A stretch of 64,000 nt of DNA from positions 57,521,550-57,585,549 of the forward strand of contig NC_030817.1 of assembly GCF_001704415.2 (NCBI RefSeq). The letters run 5' to 3'. The DNA comes from Capra hircus. Its lineage: Eukaryota; Chordata; Mammalia; Artiodactyla; Bovidae. The position numbers and the translations under genes were made by a program. This document shows, piece after piece, positions 1 through 9,837 of this stretch. Under the pieces are notes generated by a model. That model searched no databases, was not told the origin of the DNA, and worked only from the letters and a program-made list of their open reading frames with translations. Numbering within the stretch: the first letter of the stretch is position 1; each line of letters starts with the position of its first letter.

Positions 1-254
1 GTACAGTAGTACAGTACAACAGCTGGCATACAAGGCACATTCGTTTGTTTGAAAGTTCGTAACTTGAAGGTTTGTATGTAGAGGACTTACTGTACATGAC
101 TTTGGAAAACTCGTTTAACTTCCTAGGCCTTGGTTTCCTTATCCAGTTGGGTACCTAAGGTAACTCTGTTGGACTGATGAACAAATGAAAAACTTGGTTT
201 CCTTATCTCTATCAGTTCTAAAATTCTGGGATACTCTATTCTGTCTTGCCTTTT
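1..254. other. unclassified start of window
   Basis: No gene is seen. The first 20 bases are built from repeated GTACAGTA-like words. Positions 30-100 hold a phrase (TTCGTAACTTGAAGGTTTGT, from about 54) that resembles a dispersed mammalian repeat I cannot name. The rest is plain A+T-rich sequence. The window edge cuts whatever element this belongs to. Confidence 0.3.
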
Positions 255-812
255 AACTGATGTCCCTTGCTTCCATGCAATCTCAGCACGTCAGCCATAG
301 TTGCTCTATTAAAGCTTGTCAGTCGCTATCATTTCTTTCCTTAGAACCCTCCACTGACCCTTTGTTTCATCCTGTTAAATCTGGTGGTCCATAATGCCGT
401 GCATGGTCTGTACTTCTCCCTTCCGTGCCTCTATGACCTCATCTCCTGTTTCCCCCCCTCCTCAACTCCCCTCCAGCTTTTCCTTTGAACATGTCAGGTG
501 TGTTTCAGGCTCTCACACTGAAAGTTTCAGCTTCTAGAATTCAGAGGCAGCAGCATTATCAAGTCCCTCATCTCCAAGTCTTTACTCACGTCACTCTGTT
601 TTAAATTTGCACCTGCCTCTGCACTGCCTCCTGCTTACTCCTTTACCCAGTCCCGTTATTTTTTCTCAGAGTATGTATCTCCTTCCAATGTACGAAATGT
701 GTACTTTATTATAATGTTTATTGTCTGACTCTGTCTTAGACTGTAAGCTCTATTCACCCTTGTTTCCCAAGCACCTTTCATAGTACTTGCCCCATTAAAT
801 ATTTGTTAAACA
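255..812 (+). mobile_element. L2 LINE, 3' part
   Basis: An ancient CR1-clade LINE fragment. It runs in L2 order from the segment equivalent to 'cacagcagccagag' near 285, through the 'ccctccactgaccc' motif (349-362) and the 'agactgtaagctc' motif near 739, to the characteristic end CCATTAAATATTTGTTAAA near 792. It is heavily diverged and has no coding capacity. It pre-dates the ruminant-specific insertions nearby. Confidence 0.75.
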
Positions 813-1757
813 TGTGGATGGGCTGTGCAGTATGGTGAATACTAATCTCATTTTTAGCTGATTTAAGCTTCAGTTGACTCATTTATGAAGTGCTGGTTTC
901 TTATCTCTATCTTTTTTGTAAGAGGTTTTCCTCAGATATTTGATAGTCTTTGGGTGTCTGCTCATGTTTTAAACATCTTTGAGATGGAACACTCAATGAT
1001 TGGAAGCTGAGTGCATCAGCAGAGCATAATATAGTGAACTTCACAGTGAGATGGTTACTAAGTTGGCAAACCCCAAATTTCAATATCTCTAGGTCTTTCC
1101 TCATGAGTTTACCAGATTTCCTTAGAAAAACCTCTTCTAATCCTCCTGCAAGGTAAGGACTTCCTGCCAGCTTTCTTTGTCCAAGTGAAAAAAGAGGACT
1201 AGGGTCTCAGTCTTCAGCAATCAGTATGCTGAAGTCCACATTTAACCCCCTTATGTTAGATGTTCCTTGTGCCCTCCCCTATGCCTGAAGTACTCTAGTC
1301 CAGAGATTCTCTCTTTGACACTTTCCAGAGAATAAATCTCTAGGCTTCTTAGTTGGGGAGGGTATCTGAGTGAGAAGAAGGACTAAGGATATAATTGTTT
1401 CTGAAACAATTTTCAACCAGCCTTATTCAGACTAAATCACCAGGCTACCACCTACCCACTCCCAGCTTGAGTTTATCTGGCACCACCAGTTCCTGAGCTC
1501 TTGGAGATAAACTTCTGTGATGGTGATAGGTATAGTTGAAAGTTTTCTCTGTTGCAGGATTAGTAGTCATCATTCTTATGTTCACTTAGTCTGTTTCAGT
1601 ACTTTTATTTGCCTTCTAGATTCCAGGATGTTAACTGTTGTCTCCTCCTCTTCCCTTCCTTTTGAGTTTATCTTTTAGAAAATCCTTCAGTGTAGTTTTA
1701 ATGTGTTTTTGTCTACTGTATTTATTATAGCTATTTTCTTCTCTGCCATTTGCGTTG
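813..1757. other. no feature recognised
   Basis: About 0.95 kb of A+T-rich DNA with only short chance frames. I see no repeat consensus, splice-flanked frame or RNA gene. Confidence 0.4.
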
Positions 1758-1974
1758 TTAAAAAATATTTATTTATTTACTGGCTGCATCAGGTCTTAGT
1801 TGCAGCACCTGGTATCTTTCTTTGTGGGCACGTTGGCTTTAGGTTCAGTGGTTGGGGCTTGCGGGCTTAGTTGCCCCATAGCATATGGGATCTTATTTTC
1901 CTGACTAGGGATTGAACTTGTGTCCGCTGCATTGGAAGTTGAATTCTCAGCCACTGGACCACCAGGGAAGTTCC
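1758..1974 (-). mobile_element. CHR-type tRNA-Glu SINE (long form)
   Basis: A cetartiodactyl tRNA-derived SINE on the minus strand. Its 3' tail is the TATTTATTTATTT run at 1768. The tRNA-like head is read from the complement of GGACCACCAGGGAAGTTCC at 1956-1974, and the B-box complement (GGGATTGAACTTG) lies near 1908. The middle carries the 'gcagcacc...gggcttagttgc' segment of the longer CHR-2-like form. These SINEs are non-coding and depend on a LINE for movement. Confidence 0.8.
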
Positions 1975-2301
1975 TGTCTTTTGTTTTTAATTGACATTTT
2001 ATTTGAGATAATTATTTAGAGTCACATGTAGTTAAAAGAAATAATACAAAGATTTCCTTGTACACTTGACCCATTTTCCTCCAGTAGTAACATTTTGCAA
2101 AACTATAGTATAATATCAACCAAGATAATGACATTGATACAGTCCAATCTTGCTCACCCTTGTTTGGTTTTGCTTGTTTCTATCCAATCTTATTGCATGT
2201 GTAGGTTTGTTTATCTACCACTATCAAGATTCTGACCCAGTCTACCACCACAGTCAGCGCGATTCTCTCAAGATTCATCAGGGTTTTTGTGTGTATCAGC
2301 A

Positions 2302-2345
2302 CATTCCTTTTTATTTCATTCCTTTTTATTTCATTCCTTTTTATT
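2302..2345. repeat. 15-bp tandem triplication
   Basis: The unit CATTCCTTTTTATTT occurs at 2302-2316 and 2317-2331, and as 14 of 15 bases at 2332-2345. It lies inside the old L1 at a place where related L1 copies have the motif once, so it is a local expansion. The 15-bp period gives five-residue repeats in the frames that cross it, which are not genes. Confidence 0.95.
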
Positions 2346-2422
2346 GCTGAGTTTCTGTGGTATGGGTGTGTATGTGCCACAGTTTCAGCAGTCACCTGTT
2401 GAAGGACGTTTGGACTATTGCC

Positions 2423-2633
2423 TGTGCTGTGCTTAGTTGGTCAGTCATGTCTGACTCTGTGACCCAATGGACTGCAACCTGCCAGGCTTCCCTGTTCATG
2501 GGTGTTCTCCAGGCAAGAATACTGGAGTAAGTTGCCATGCCCTCCTCCAGGGGATCTTCCCAACCTGGGGATTGAACCCAAGTCTCCCACATTGCAGGCG
2601 GATTCTTTACCAACTGAGCCACCAGGGAAGCCC
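2423..2633 (-). mobile_element. Bov-tA SINE
   Basis: A full-length ruminant SINE in antisense. Its BovB-like 3' part is read at 2431-2560 (motifs CAGTCATGTCTGACTC and CAGGCAAGAATACTGGAG). The tRNA-like head ends at GCCACCAGGGAAGCCC (2618-2633). It splits the L1, and a short flanking repeat TGGACT is seen at 2411 and 2634. Confidence 0.92.
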
Positions 2634-3289
2634 TGGACTGTCCAGTTTGGGGTTACAATGGGAAAAATTGGGGTGAATGTTCCTATACAGGCTTTTGCAA
2701 ACATAAGTTTTCATTTCTTTGGGATAAATGCCCAATAGTGCAGTTGCTGGGTCATATGGTAATTGTATGTTTAATGTTTTAAGAAAGTGCCGAGTTATTT
2801 TTTCCAGAGTAGCTGTACCATTTCGCATTCTTATCAGCAGTGGATGAGAGATCCTTTTTTTTCCCCCACATCCTTGTCAGTATTAGCAGTACTTTTACTT
2901 TAGTCCTTCTGGTAAGTGTGTAGTAATGTTTCATTGTGATTTTAATTTGCATTTCCCTAGTAACTAACAGTTTTGAAGTTTTTTGTGTACTTGTTTGTCA
3001 TCACATAACCTATTCAGTGAAATGTCTCTGAATGTCTTCTGCCTTCGGTTAGGGTCAGTGATTCCTCCCACTTCACTTTTCTTTGTCGAGATTGTTTTGG
3101 TTATTTATATGGAAAGGCCAGTGCCTTTAGTTTATCTGTATCTACAGAGAACCTTGGTAGGATTTTGATAAAAATTATGCTAAGGGGAGTATTGACATCT
3201 ATCAATTTTTTTGTTTACTTATACATGTTTTTGATCTAATGAAAATTTATATTTTATGAAACCTGAAAGGTTGTTGTTGTTTTTTTTTA

Positions 3290-3612
3290 ATGACTCCTGA
3301 ATTTCATGTCTAATTTAAAAAGAACTTCCTCATCCAAGGTTATAACAATATTAACCTGTTTTTTTTTTCCCCTTTAAGTTTTTTAAACCATCCAGTATTT
3401 ATTTGGGTATCCTGTAGGAATCTAATATTCTGTGTTTTAAAATCCAATTGGAGAGTCAGTTGCTCTCATTATTTACTGATTATTATTGATTGATTTGAGA
3501 TGCCATCTTTATCATAATCTGAGTTGTTATATGTATTTGGTCTGTTTCTGGGCTGTCCTAGTCAGTCTAGTCATCTATTACATTATCATACCTCACTTCT
3601 CATAATCTTTTG
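3290..3612 (-). mobile_element. old L1 ORF2 fragment, antisense
   Basis: The minus strand matches the L1 ORF2 segment that includes 'gaacttcctcatccaaggtt' (3322), 'ccatccagtatttatttggg' (3389) and 'gtatttggtctgtttctggg' (3533). It restarts upstream in L1 coordinates compared with the preceding fragment, so it is a separate copy or a rearranged piece. It is not coding. Confidence 0.65.
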
Positions 3613-3617
3613 TAGTG

Positions 3618-3845
3618 TCTAGGAGGAGGCACAGCATGATAGTTAGGAATTTAACATGGAGGTTCAACTTGCCAAGTTGAATGCTGTTGATATTTCCACC
3701 TTTACTAGCTAAATGACTTAGTATGAGTCATTGAAATTCTCTAGCCCTTAGTATTATCTGTAAAATGAGGCTTATGATATCATATACATTAGTAGGTTAT
3801 TATAAAGAGTAAAAGCATTAATATATGTAAAGGTCTTTTAATGTA
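3618..3845 (+). mobile_element. MIR SINE
   Basis: An ancient tRNA-derived SINE. The MIR core reads as 'ctagctaaatgactta' near 3705, then 'tctgtaaaatgagg' near 3758 and the CORE/tail 'taaaagcattaatatatgtaaag' at 3810. It is diverged and has no target-site duplication left. Confidence 0.75.
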
Positions 3846-3894
3846 TAACAGAGCCATGTAAGAGTTAAACTATTGTAACAGGAAAAAGTTGTGC

Positions 3895-4115
3895 TAATAG
3901 TTTGTCTTTTCAGATTAGCTTTCAAAATGTTTTTTATTCTTCCCCAAATCCAATTCAGCTATTGATTGGAATTACATTGACTTTATAAATTTAGTTTGAG
4001 GGAGAAATAGTCTTTATAATAATGTAATAAGCCATTGCATTATCATTATATGTTATTTGTTTACCACCCAAGAACATGGCATAATCTCTTCATGTATTCA
4101 CATTTAGAGCCTTGT
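3895..4115 (-). mobile_element. old L1 ORF2 fragment, antisense
   Basis: The minus strand shows the ORF2 stretch around 'ttggaattacattgacttta' (3966) and 'agaacatggcataatctctt' (4071). It is the expected neighbour of the 3290-3612 piece, with a MIR between them. Confidence 0.6.
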
Positions 4116-5150
4116 GTCAGTTCTGGCTTAATTGATGGAGAGAATATTTTTTGTTCTCTTCCAGTCTAAAACATGAAAAGAGAGAAATATTAGAATCTAT
4201 GTAAACTTCACAAGTATAACATTGCCTTTCTTTTGCTCTAGAATAACAACACTGGAGAAATGTGATACCATAGAGGACATCATTAGGTGCTCTGTAGTAG
4301 GTGTTTGTACCTATGTTGGTAGTTTAAACACATCTCAGTGTTGTCTCACATTTCTTTGCCCTAAAGTGCATGAGTATTTTAGCAAAGAAGAAAAACTCAA
4401 AAAATGGTAACCTTTGGAATGAAAAAATATATGTGTATATACATGTGAATATTGGATGAATATATGGAAACGAAATATACAAATACAACTGATACCTTTG
4501 AATTTGGCCATTGGAATTTTCCTAAGTGAGAGCCCCCTCCCCACCCAGGTCCCTGCTTTAGGAGAGAATACCTATATATTCAACCCCTATCTTCTTTCCT
4601 CTCCCCAGTCTTTCTTATCATCTGCCTACGAACTCTAGCTGTATTCTTTACATTTTAGATTATTCATTTTTAGAAGAGAAACTGCTTTAGATTGTGTGTA
4701 ACTGAAATACTTGAAACCCAATTCCCAGTCTGCATGTATCAGGTTAACTGCTTCAAAAAAATATCAAATTAAAAAAAAAAAAGAAAATACCAAGTAAGGT
4801 GAAAGACTCTTTAATTCTACTGAGGGCTGCGGGAGATGTCATGTACACAAGTAGTTAAACCATGCTTGTTCCTGTTTTTCTGATTTTTCTCCCCGAATTC
4901 TTTAGGTTTGATAAGTGCTTGTATTTATACTAGGAAGTGGTAGACTAGGGATCAACAACAATATAGCTGTATATTTGGATAAGAAGTTTTGAGTTGAAGG
5001 ATAGATCAGTAAAGATGCCAATCTTGATGCACCAATATATACTATTCTCTCTGTATATTTGAAGTTTTTAATAACATTTGGGAGTACAACAATATATGTA
5101 AGTAAATAGAGGTAATAATTATCAATCATAGAATAATATATACTAAAAAA
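4116..5150. other. no feature recognised
   Basis: About 1 kb of A+T-rich DNA with an A-rich run near 4770. No family is recognised, and frames are under 80 codons and without features. Confidence 0.4.
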
Positions 5151-6011
5151 AACCCGGTGTTATTATACATACAAAAAATGCACTAGTTGTAAGTTTACAG
5201 CTCAGTGGATTTTCTCAATTTGAACATACTCCTGTAACTAGCTTGAAGATCAAGCAACAGAACATTACTAGCCCCCGGAAACTTCCCTTGTGCTGTCTTC
5301 TAGTCATAAGTCCTCTAAGGCTAACTACTACTCTGACTTCGAACAGCATACATTAATTTTGCCTATTAAAAAAATTTTTTTTAGTTGAAGTGTATTTGAT
5401 GTACAATGTTACATAAATTTCAGTTGTACCACATAGTGATTAACAATTTTTAAAGGTTATGCTCCATTTATCGTTATTATAAAATACTGGCTGTATTCCT
5501 TTGGTTGTACAATATATCTTTGTCACTTATTTATTTTATGCATAGTAATTTATATCTCCTAATCCCCTGCCCATATCTTACTCCCTCCTCTCTACACCTC
5601 TCCACTAATAACCACTGTTTGTTCCCTATATTTGTCAGTCTGTTTATTTTTTGTTATATTCACTAGTTCTTTTTATTTTTTAGATTCCACGTGTAAGTGA
5701 TATTGTATAGTATTTGTCTCTCTGGCTTATTTCACTTAGTGTAACACAGTCCAATCCATATATGTTGTTGCAAATAGTAAAACTTTATTTCTTCTTAGTA
5801 TTAATAGTAGTTCTGAGTGTGTGTATGTATGTTTATACACCTCATCTTTGTCTATTCATCTCTTGAGGGACACTTAGGTTGCTTCCATATCTTGGCTATT
5901 GTAAATAATACTGCTATAAACATTGGGATGTGTGTATCTTTTCAAGCTAATGTTTTCATTTTTTTCAGATGTGTACCCAGGAGTGGAATTGCTGGTTCAC
6001 ATGGTAGTTCT

Positions 6012-6015
6012 TTTG

Positions 6016-6052
<37 letters not shown>

Positions 6053-6197
6053 ATTTTTTTCATGTGGACCATTTTTAAAGACTTTATTGAATTTCTTATA
6101 ATAGTGTTCCGTTGTGTTTTTGGCCACGGGCATGTGAGCCTTACTTTCCTGACCAGGGATTGAACCCATTGCCACTGGACTGCTAGGGAGGTCCCTC
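6012..6197 (-). mobile_element. CHR-1 SINE with TA-repeat tail
   Basis: An antisense CHR-1 SINE. Its 3' part is read at 6051-6100 ('ggaccatttttaaagacttt'), and the tRNA-like head ends near 6197. The target-site duplication TGGTAGTTCT is exact at 6002-6011 and 6198-6207, so the insertion into the younger L1 is certain. The usual A-rich tail is replaced by the dinucleotide array described separately. Confidence 0.88.
6020..6050. repeat. (TA)n microsatellite, about 15 units
   Basis: A perfect alternating TA run at the 3' tail of the CHR-1 SINE. It is probably length-variable between individuals. It lies in non-coding repeat DNA. Confidence 0.97.
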
Positions 6198-6308
6198 TGG
6201 TAGTTCTATTTATAGATTTTTGAGAAACCTCCATATTGTTTTCCACAGTGGCTATGCCAATTTACATTTCCACCTACAATGTATTTTTATATAAATGGGG
6301 AGTCATAC

Positions 6309-6416
6309 TTTTTTTTTTTTTGACATGTAGGGTCTTAGTTTCCTGACCAGGAACTGAACCTGGCTCTCCTGCAGTGGAAGTGCAAAGCCTCAACAACAGG
6401 ACTGCCAGGGAAATCC
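6309..6416 (-). mobile_element. CHR-type SINE, short
   Basis: It starts with a T run (the antisense A tail), contains the B-box complement GGAACTGAACCTGG, and ends at the head near 'gactgccagggaaatcc'. The direct repeats GGGAGTCATAC (6298-6308) and GGGGTCATAC (6418-6427) flank it, so it inserted into the old L1. Confidence 0.85.
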
Positions 6417-6574
6417 AGGGGTCATACGCTTTTGAGCCTATCGAAGTCATATACGTTATTGCATGTAGTTGTAGTTTATTCACTTTCATTGATCCATAAT
6501 AGTCCATTGTGATAATAAACCACAATTTATTAACAGTTCTATTGTTGAATATTTGAGCATTTACACTTTTCAGG

Positions 6575-6799
6575 ATGGGCTTCCCAGGTGGCTCAGTGGT
6601 AAAAAAAAAAAAAAAAAATCCACCTGCCAATGCCGGAGAAGCGGGTTCAGTTCCTTGGTTGGACATATCCCCTGGAGAAGGGAGTGGCAATCCACTCCAG
6701 TATTCTTGTCTGGGAAATCCCATGGACAGAGGAGCCTGAAGGGCTATAGTCCTTAGGGTTGCAAGAGTCAGACACGACGTAGTGACTAAACAACAGCAA
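6575..6799 (+). mobile_element. Bov-tA SINE with poly-A run in the tRNA-like head
   Basis: A full-length sense Bov-tA, from 'gggcttcccaggtggctcag' to the BovB-like end 'gactaaacaacagcaa'. The 10-bp target-site duplication ACTTTTCAGG is exact at 6565-6574 and 6800-6809. Eighteen As at 6601-6618 replace the usual 'aaagaa' just after the A-box-like motif. This probably impairs its pol III promoter spacing. Confidence 0.93.
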
Positions 6800-6850
6800 A
6801 CTTTTCAGGGTACCTCTGGCCCACTTTTTAAATATCAGGGCTATGGACAT

Positions 6851-7004
6851 TTTCTGAAATACACTGTTGAGGAAATCTGAAATTTCTTACTTATCAGTTC
6901 TCTACTTTAGAAGCTCCATAATAGTGAATATACACCTTTTATTTTAGAAATTTATGGTCCACAAATTCTCCAAACCCATTGTTTCAGTTACCTGTAACCT
7001 CAGC
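6851..7004. other. no feature recognised
   Basis: A short A+T-rich interval between the L1 stack and the LTR-like block. Confidence 0.4.
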
Positions 7005-7500
7005 TGGCTTTTGCTGTGTAACAAGCAGTCCAACTTAATGGGTTGAAACAACCCATTATTTACTTAGCTTTTTCTTTTTTTAATTCTGAGGGTTAGCCAT
7101 TTAGGCTAGGTTCTGGGCTTCCCTGATAGCTTAGTTGGTAAAGAATCCACCTGTAATTCAGGAGACCCTGCTTTGATTTCTGGGTCGGCAAGATCTGCTG
7201 GAGAAGGGATAGGCTACCCACTCCAGTATTCTTGGGCTTCCCTTGTGGCTAAATTGGTAAAGATTAGCCTGCAACGTGGGAGACCTGGGTTTGCTCCCTA
7301 GGTTGGGAAGATCCCCTGGAGAAGGGAAAAGCTACCCACTGCAGTATTCTGGCCTGGAGAATTCCATGGACTGTATAGTCCATGGGGTCACAAGAAGTCG
7401 GACAGGACTGAGAGACATTCACTTTCTCTTTCTGGTGATCTGGGCCAGACTTGGCTTACCTTGATTGGGACAACTGGGCCACCTTCTCCATTGGTTTTAT
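7005..7500 (-). mobile_element. probable MLT1-type LTR (ERVL-MaLR), split
   Basis: 7005-7110 ('cttttgctgtgtaacaagca' and the following 'gggttgaaacaac') and 7430-7500 ('ctgggccagacttggcttac') read like the two sides of an old MaLR solitary LTR in antisense. A dimeric Bov-tA separates them. It is non-coding and diverged, and the subfamily cannot be named. Confidence 0.5.
7117..7429 (+). mobile_element. dimeric Bov-tA (Bov-tA3-like) SINE
   Basis: Two tRNA-like heads in tandem. The first 'gcttccctgatagcttag' (from 7118) runs to 'cactccagtattcttgggct'. The second head starts at about 7235 and runs into the BovB-like tail ending 'cattcactttctctt'. A short flanking repeat TTCTGG is at 7111 and 7430. 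The copy at 47953-48248 has the same junction, so this is a subfamily and not a chance tandem. Confidence 0.85.
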
Positions 7501-7889
7501 ATTCTGTAGCAGGCTGTCTGAGAGTTACTCACTTGGTAGTTATCCCCCTCTCCAAGAGGAAGTGTGAGATATGTACCAGGCCTCTTGAAAAGTGCCCAGA
7601 TAGAGAGTTGGCAGTGTTTTGCTTCCTCAATTTCTTTTAGCCAAAGGAAATCACAGGGACTGCACAGATTAAAGTGGTAAAGAAGCCGAATTCCATCTCT
7701 TGTTTTGCAGTCTACCGTATTCACATTTTAGCATTTCTTCTTAGGGAAATAAATCCCAATGTTCCAGCTTGACTGACATCTCTTTTGTTTTTGATATGCA
7801 TCTGTATAAACTTATTTTCACCTCTTTAAAACAGTGTTTGGAGCAATAAGTTGAACTAGGGCTTTCTTGTGTTAGAGTGGTATTTTAAT
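7501..7889. other. no feature recognised
   Basis: Nearly 0.4 kb without a recognised repeat or convincing frame. Confidence 0.4.
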
Positions 7890-8125
7890 TTTATTTCTTC
7901 TTCTCTCCCTGCTTTTTTTATTCCTGTGCTAGCCACCTCATCATTCAAGATGCTTAAGAATACCTCTTCAACAAGCCTTTTCTGACTTTGTGTCCCCTAC
8001 CCTGGCATCTTTCCTTTGAACATCTCATGACAGTATTTAGTAACATAACATTGTATTACATTCAGTTGTTTTCATGTCTTTTTCTATTATTAGACTCGAA
8101 GCATCTTTCTGTATCTCCAGTATCT
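7890..8125 (+). mobile_element. L2 LINE fragment
   Basis: Diverged L2 3' region: 'caacaagccttttctgactt' (7969, equivalent to the 'aggccttccctgacc' motif), a body with 'tgtattacattcag', then 'attattagactcgaagcatc' (8086). The terminal 'aataaatatttgttgaa' is missing. Confidence 0.6.
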
Positions 8126-8203
8126 GACGTGCATGTTTTTAAAAATGATAGATGAAATTGTGAGAGAGCTGCTAGACTTTTTTTTATCACATCTGTTTTC
8201 TCC

Positions 8204-8327
8204 GCTTTTGTTTTGTTTTGGCCTTGCTGCACGGCATACGGGGATCTTAGTTCCTGACCAGGAATTGAGCCCAGGCCCTTGGCAGTGAGAGCGTGGAATC
8301 CTAACCACTAGACTGCCGGAGAATTCC
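8204..8327 (-). mobile_element. CHR-type SINE, short
   Basis: Antisense tRNA-derived SINE with 'ggggatcttagttcctgacc' (8240), B-box complement and head at 8327. The direct repeats CTGTTTTCTCC (8193-8203) and CTGTCTTCTCC (8328-8338) differ by one base. Confidence 0.87.
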
Positions 8328-8339
8328 CTGTCTTCTCCA

Positions 8340-8639
8340 TTTTAGTACAGAATTGTTTGTCCCTATGCTTCTGTTGGGTGTAAATGCTGCTGCTTTGACT
8401 GGATGACAGTTAGTACTGATATTTAGATTTAGGTTACTAAGAAAGGTCAACTGTCGTCATCCATATATAAAATAATTGCTGTTACTTATTTTTGTAATAC
8501 TTGTGTTATTTTGATTAAATATAATTTTTACTTTCTCCTAAGAAACTATGCTTTCATTTAGAAAGTATTATTTTATATAAATATGCATTTAATACTTTGG
8601 AAGCTGGAATAATTCATACATATAATGACATTTGTCGTT
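8340..8639. other. no feature recognised
   Basis: An A+T-rich interval with nothing identified. Confidence 0.4.
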
Positions 8640-9120
8640 TTTTAGTGCTACCAATTATCTGAACCTCCGGCCATTGGGGGGATTTCCTCACCTTACAAGT
8701 CCAGTGTCTACTGTAAAATCAGAAAATGCCACATGCTTACTCTACTCGCTCTGTTAGCAATAAGGGTTTGAGACCTGACCCAGGCCTCACCAGCTGACTG
8801 TGTCATCCCTGGTGTTGTCAACCAGTCCGTGATGCCAAGGAGTAGTGGAAGGTTGTTTACAGTGGTGGTGACAGCACCACCCGATATCCAGTTGCATCGC
8901 TGGTTCACGGGTGGCGGCAGCAGTGCCCTTACCAGACTGATGGTATGACATGATTTTGTAAATGGTTCTGGTTGTATAGCCTCTTCCTGTGCCTGCTTGT
9001 TTTCTGAGATTTACTCTTCAGATTTTCTGGGAGTTCTGTGAGTCACCCACTTACATCATTTGCTCAAATCAGCCACAGTTAGTTTCTGTGAGCAGCCATG
9101 AGAGATACAGTAAGTAGCTG
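8640..9120. other. G+C-richer unclassified block
   Basis: The block is richer in G+C and CpG than its surroundings, with CpGs at 8669 and 8749 and several at 8828-8913. It contains 'accacccgatatccag' and 'ggtggcggcagcag'. No frame over 66 codons spans it. The right part (9010-9110) has a phrase reminiscent of old ERVL LTR 3' ends. It could be an unclassified LTR or host unique sequence, and I cannot decide. Confidence 0.3.
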
Positions 9121-9837
9121 AATTTTGAGAGTGGAAACCACAGTACATATCAAAGAAGCTCATCTTATCGAGAGACAAAACTCATGAAATAGTAGATGTA
9201 TGTTTAACAGGAAATTGATAGCTTATATAACACAGATTATAAGTGATGTAAGGAAAGGAAAGATCAGTGGAAGGGTATGAGGAAACTGATTTATAGAGAA
9301 AGTGGGACTCAAATAGTTGGTAGAATTTGGATATAAAGAAGAAATGTGTAGAGAGTTACAAGTCTTATACCTGTATTGTTAATTATCATCACTGAGAACT
9401 TTTGAATTATTGTCACCCCTGATTCAAACTAGTTGAAATAGGGAAGGGGATGTTAGAAATAGGAAAAGAGGGGAATGGTTAGGACTATATATTAAGGAAG
9501 CTAGATAAGTTTGTGCTTTCACTGTTAGCGCTTCTCATGACTGTATATGAGTGTTACAAGTCTCCCTACGGAAAAATACGTAGACATTTACTTTTTCAGA
9601 ATTTCTTGTTTTCAAGTTCACTTGAAAGCTATAAATAAAGTTTTTTGAGGACAGGGAGATTTCACTGTTTCTTTCTCTTTCTCTGTCTCTCAAACTTTAA
9701 AAAAAGCTGTTTGATATATGTTTTATTTTCAAAGCTTATACTCCCTAAAATTTCTTGATAACCAGTAATCTGTTTGTTCATCAGTTATCGTAAGCCTCAG
9801 GGAGCATATTGGAGATTTCTCTTTCTTCATTTGGTAA
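9121..9837. other. no feature recognised
   Basis: Purine-rich, A+T-rich DNA without a recognised repeat or gene. Confidence 0.4.

Larger units (their letters stand above)
1983..3245 (-). mobile_element. old L1 LINE, 3' UTR and ORF2 end, antisense
   Basis: The minus strand reads as an old L1. 1983-2420 matches the 3' UTR type with 'gtaacattttgcaaaactatag' (2088-2109). After the SINE at 2423-2633 it continues through the 'gggataaatgcccaatagtg' region at 2720. A later jump near 3020-3060 brings in the ORF2 segment around 'agattgttttggttattt' (3089), which indicates an internal deletion. Only short frames remain. The element was present before the Bov-tA inserted into it. Confidence 0.8.
5371..6285 (-). 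mobile_element. younger L1 3' end inserted in old L1
   Basis: It begins with an A/T tail at 5371 and the artiodactyl or L1MA-like 3' UTR (TGAAGTGTATTTGATGTACA). It continues into ORF2 read antisense: 'cacttaggttgcttccatat' (5871) and 'acccaggagtggaattgctg' (5974). It ends near 'cacctacaatgta'. A CHR-1 SINE interrupts it at 6012-6197. Only short frames survive. Confidence 0.8.
5155..6850 (-). mobile_element. old L1 (3' UTR), split into 5155-5370 and 6286-6850
   Basis: The host element of a nested stack. 5155-5370 is an L1 3' UTR read antisense (motifs near 'tttacagctcagtggatttt' and 'actactactctgacttcgaa'). The same UTR resumes at 6286 with 'tatataaatggggagtcata' and runs past 'taataaaccacaatttatta' (6511). 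Between the halves sits a younger L1, and the right half was hit again by a CHR SINE and a Bov-tA. It is not coding. Confidence 0.7.

Noticed and set aside
6274..6723. 149-codon minus-strand frame as a gene
   Set aside because: It crosses a CHR SINE, old L1 and part of a Bov-tA; a poly-F stretch is the antisense of the poly-A run.
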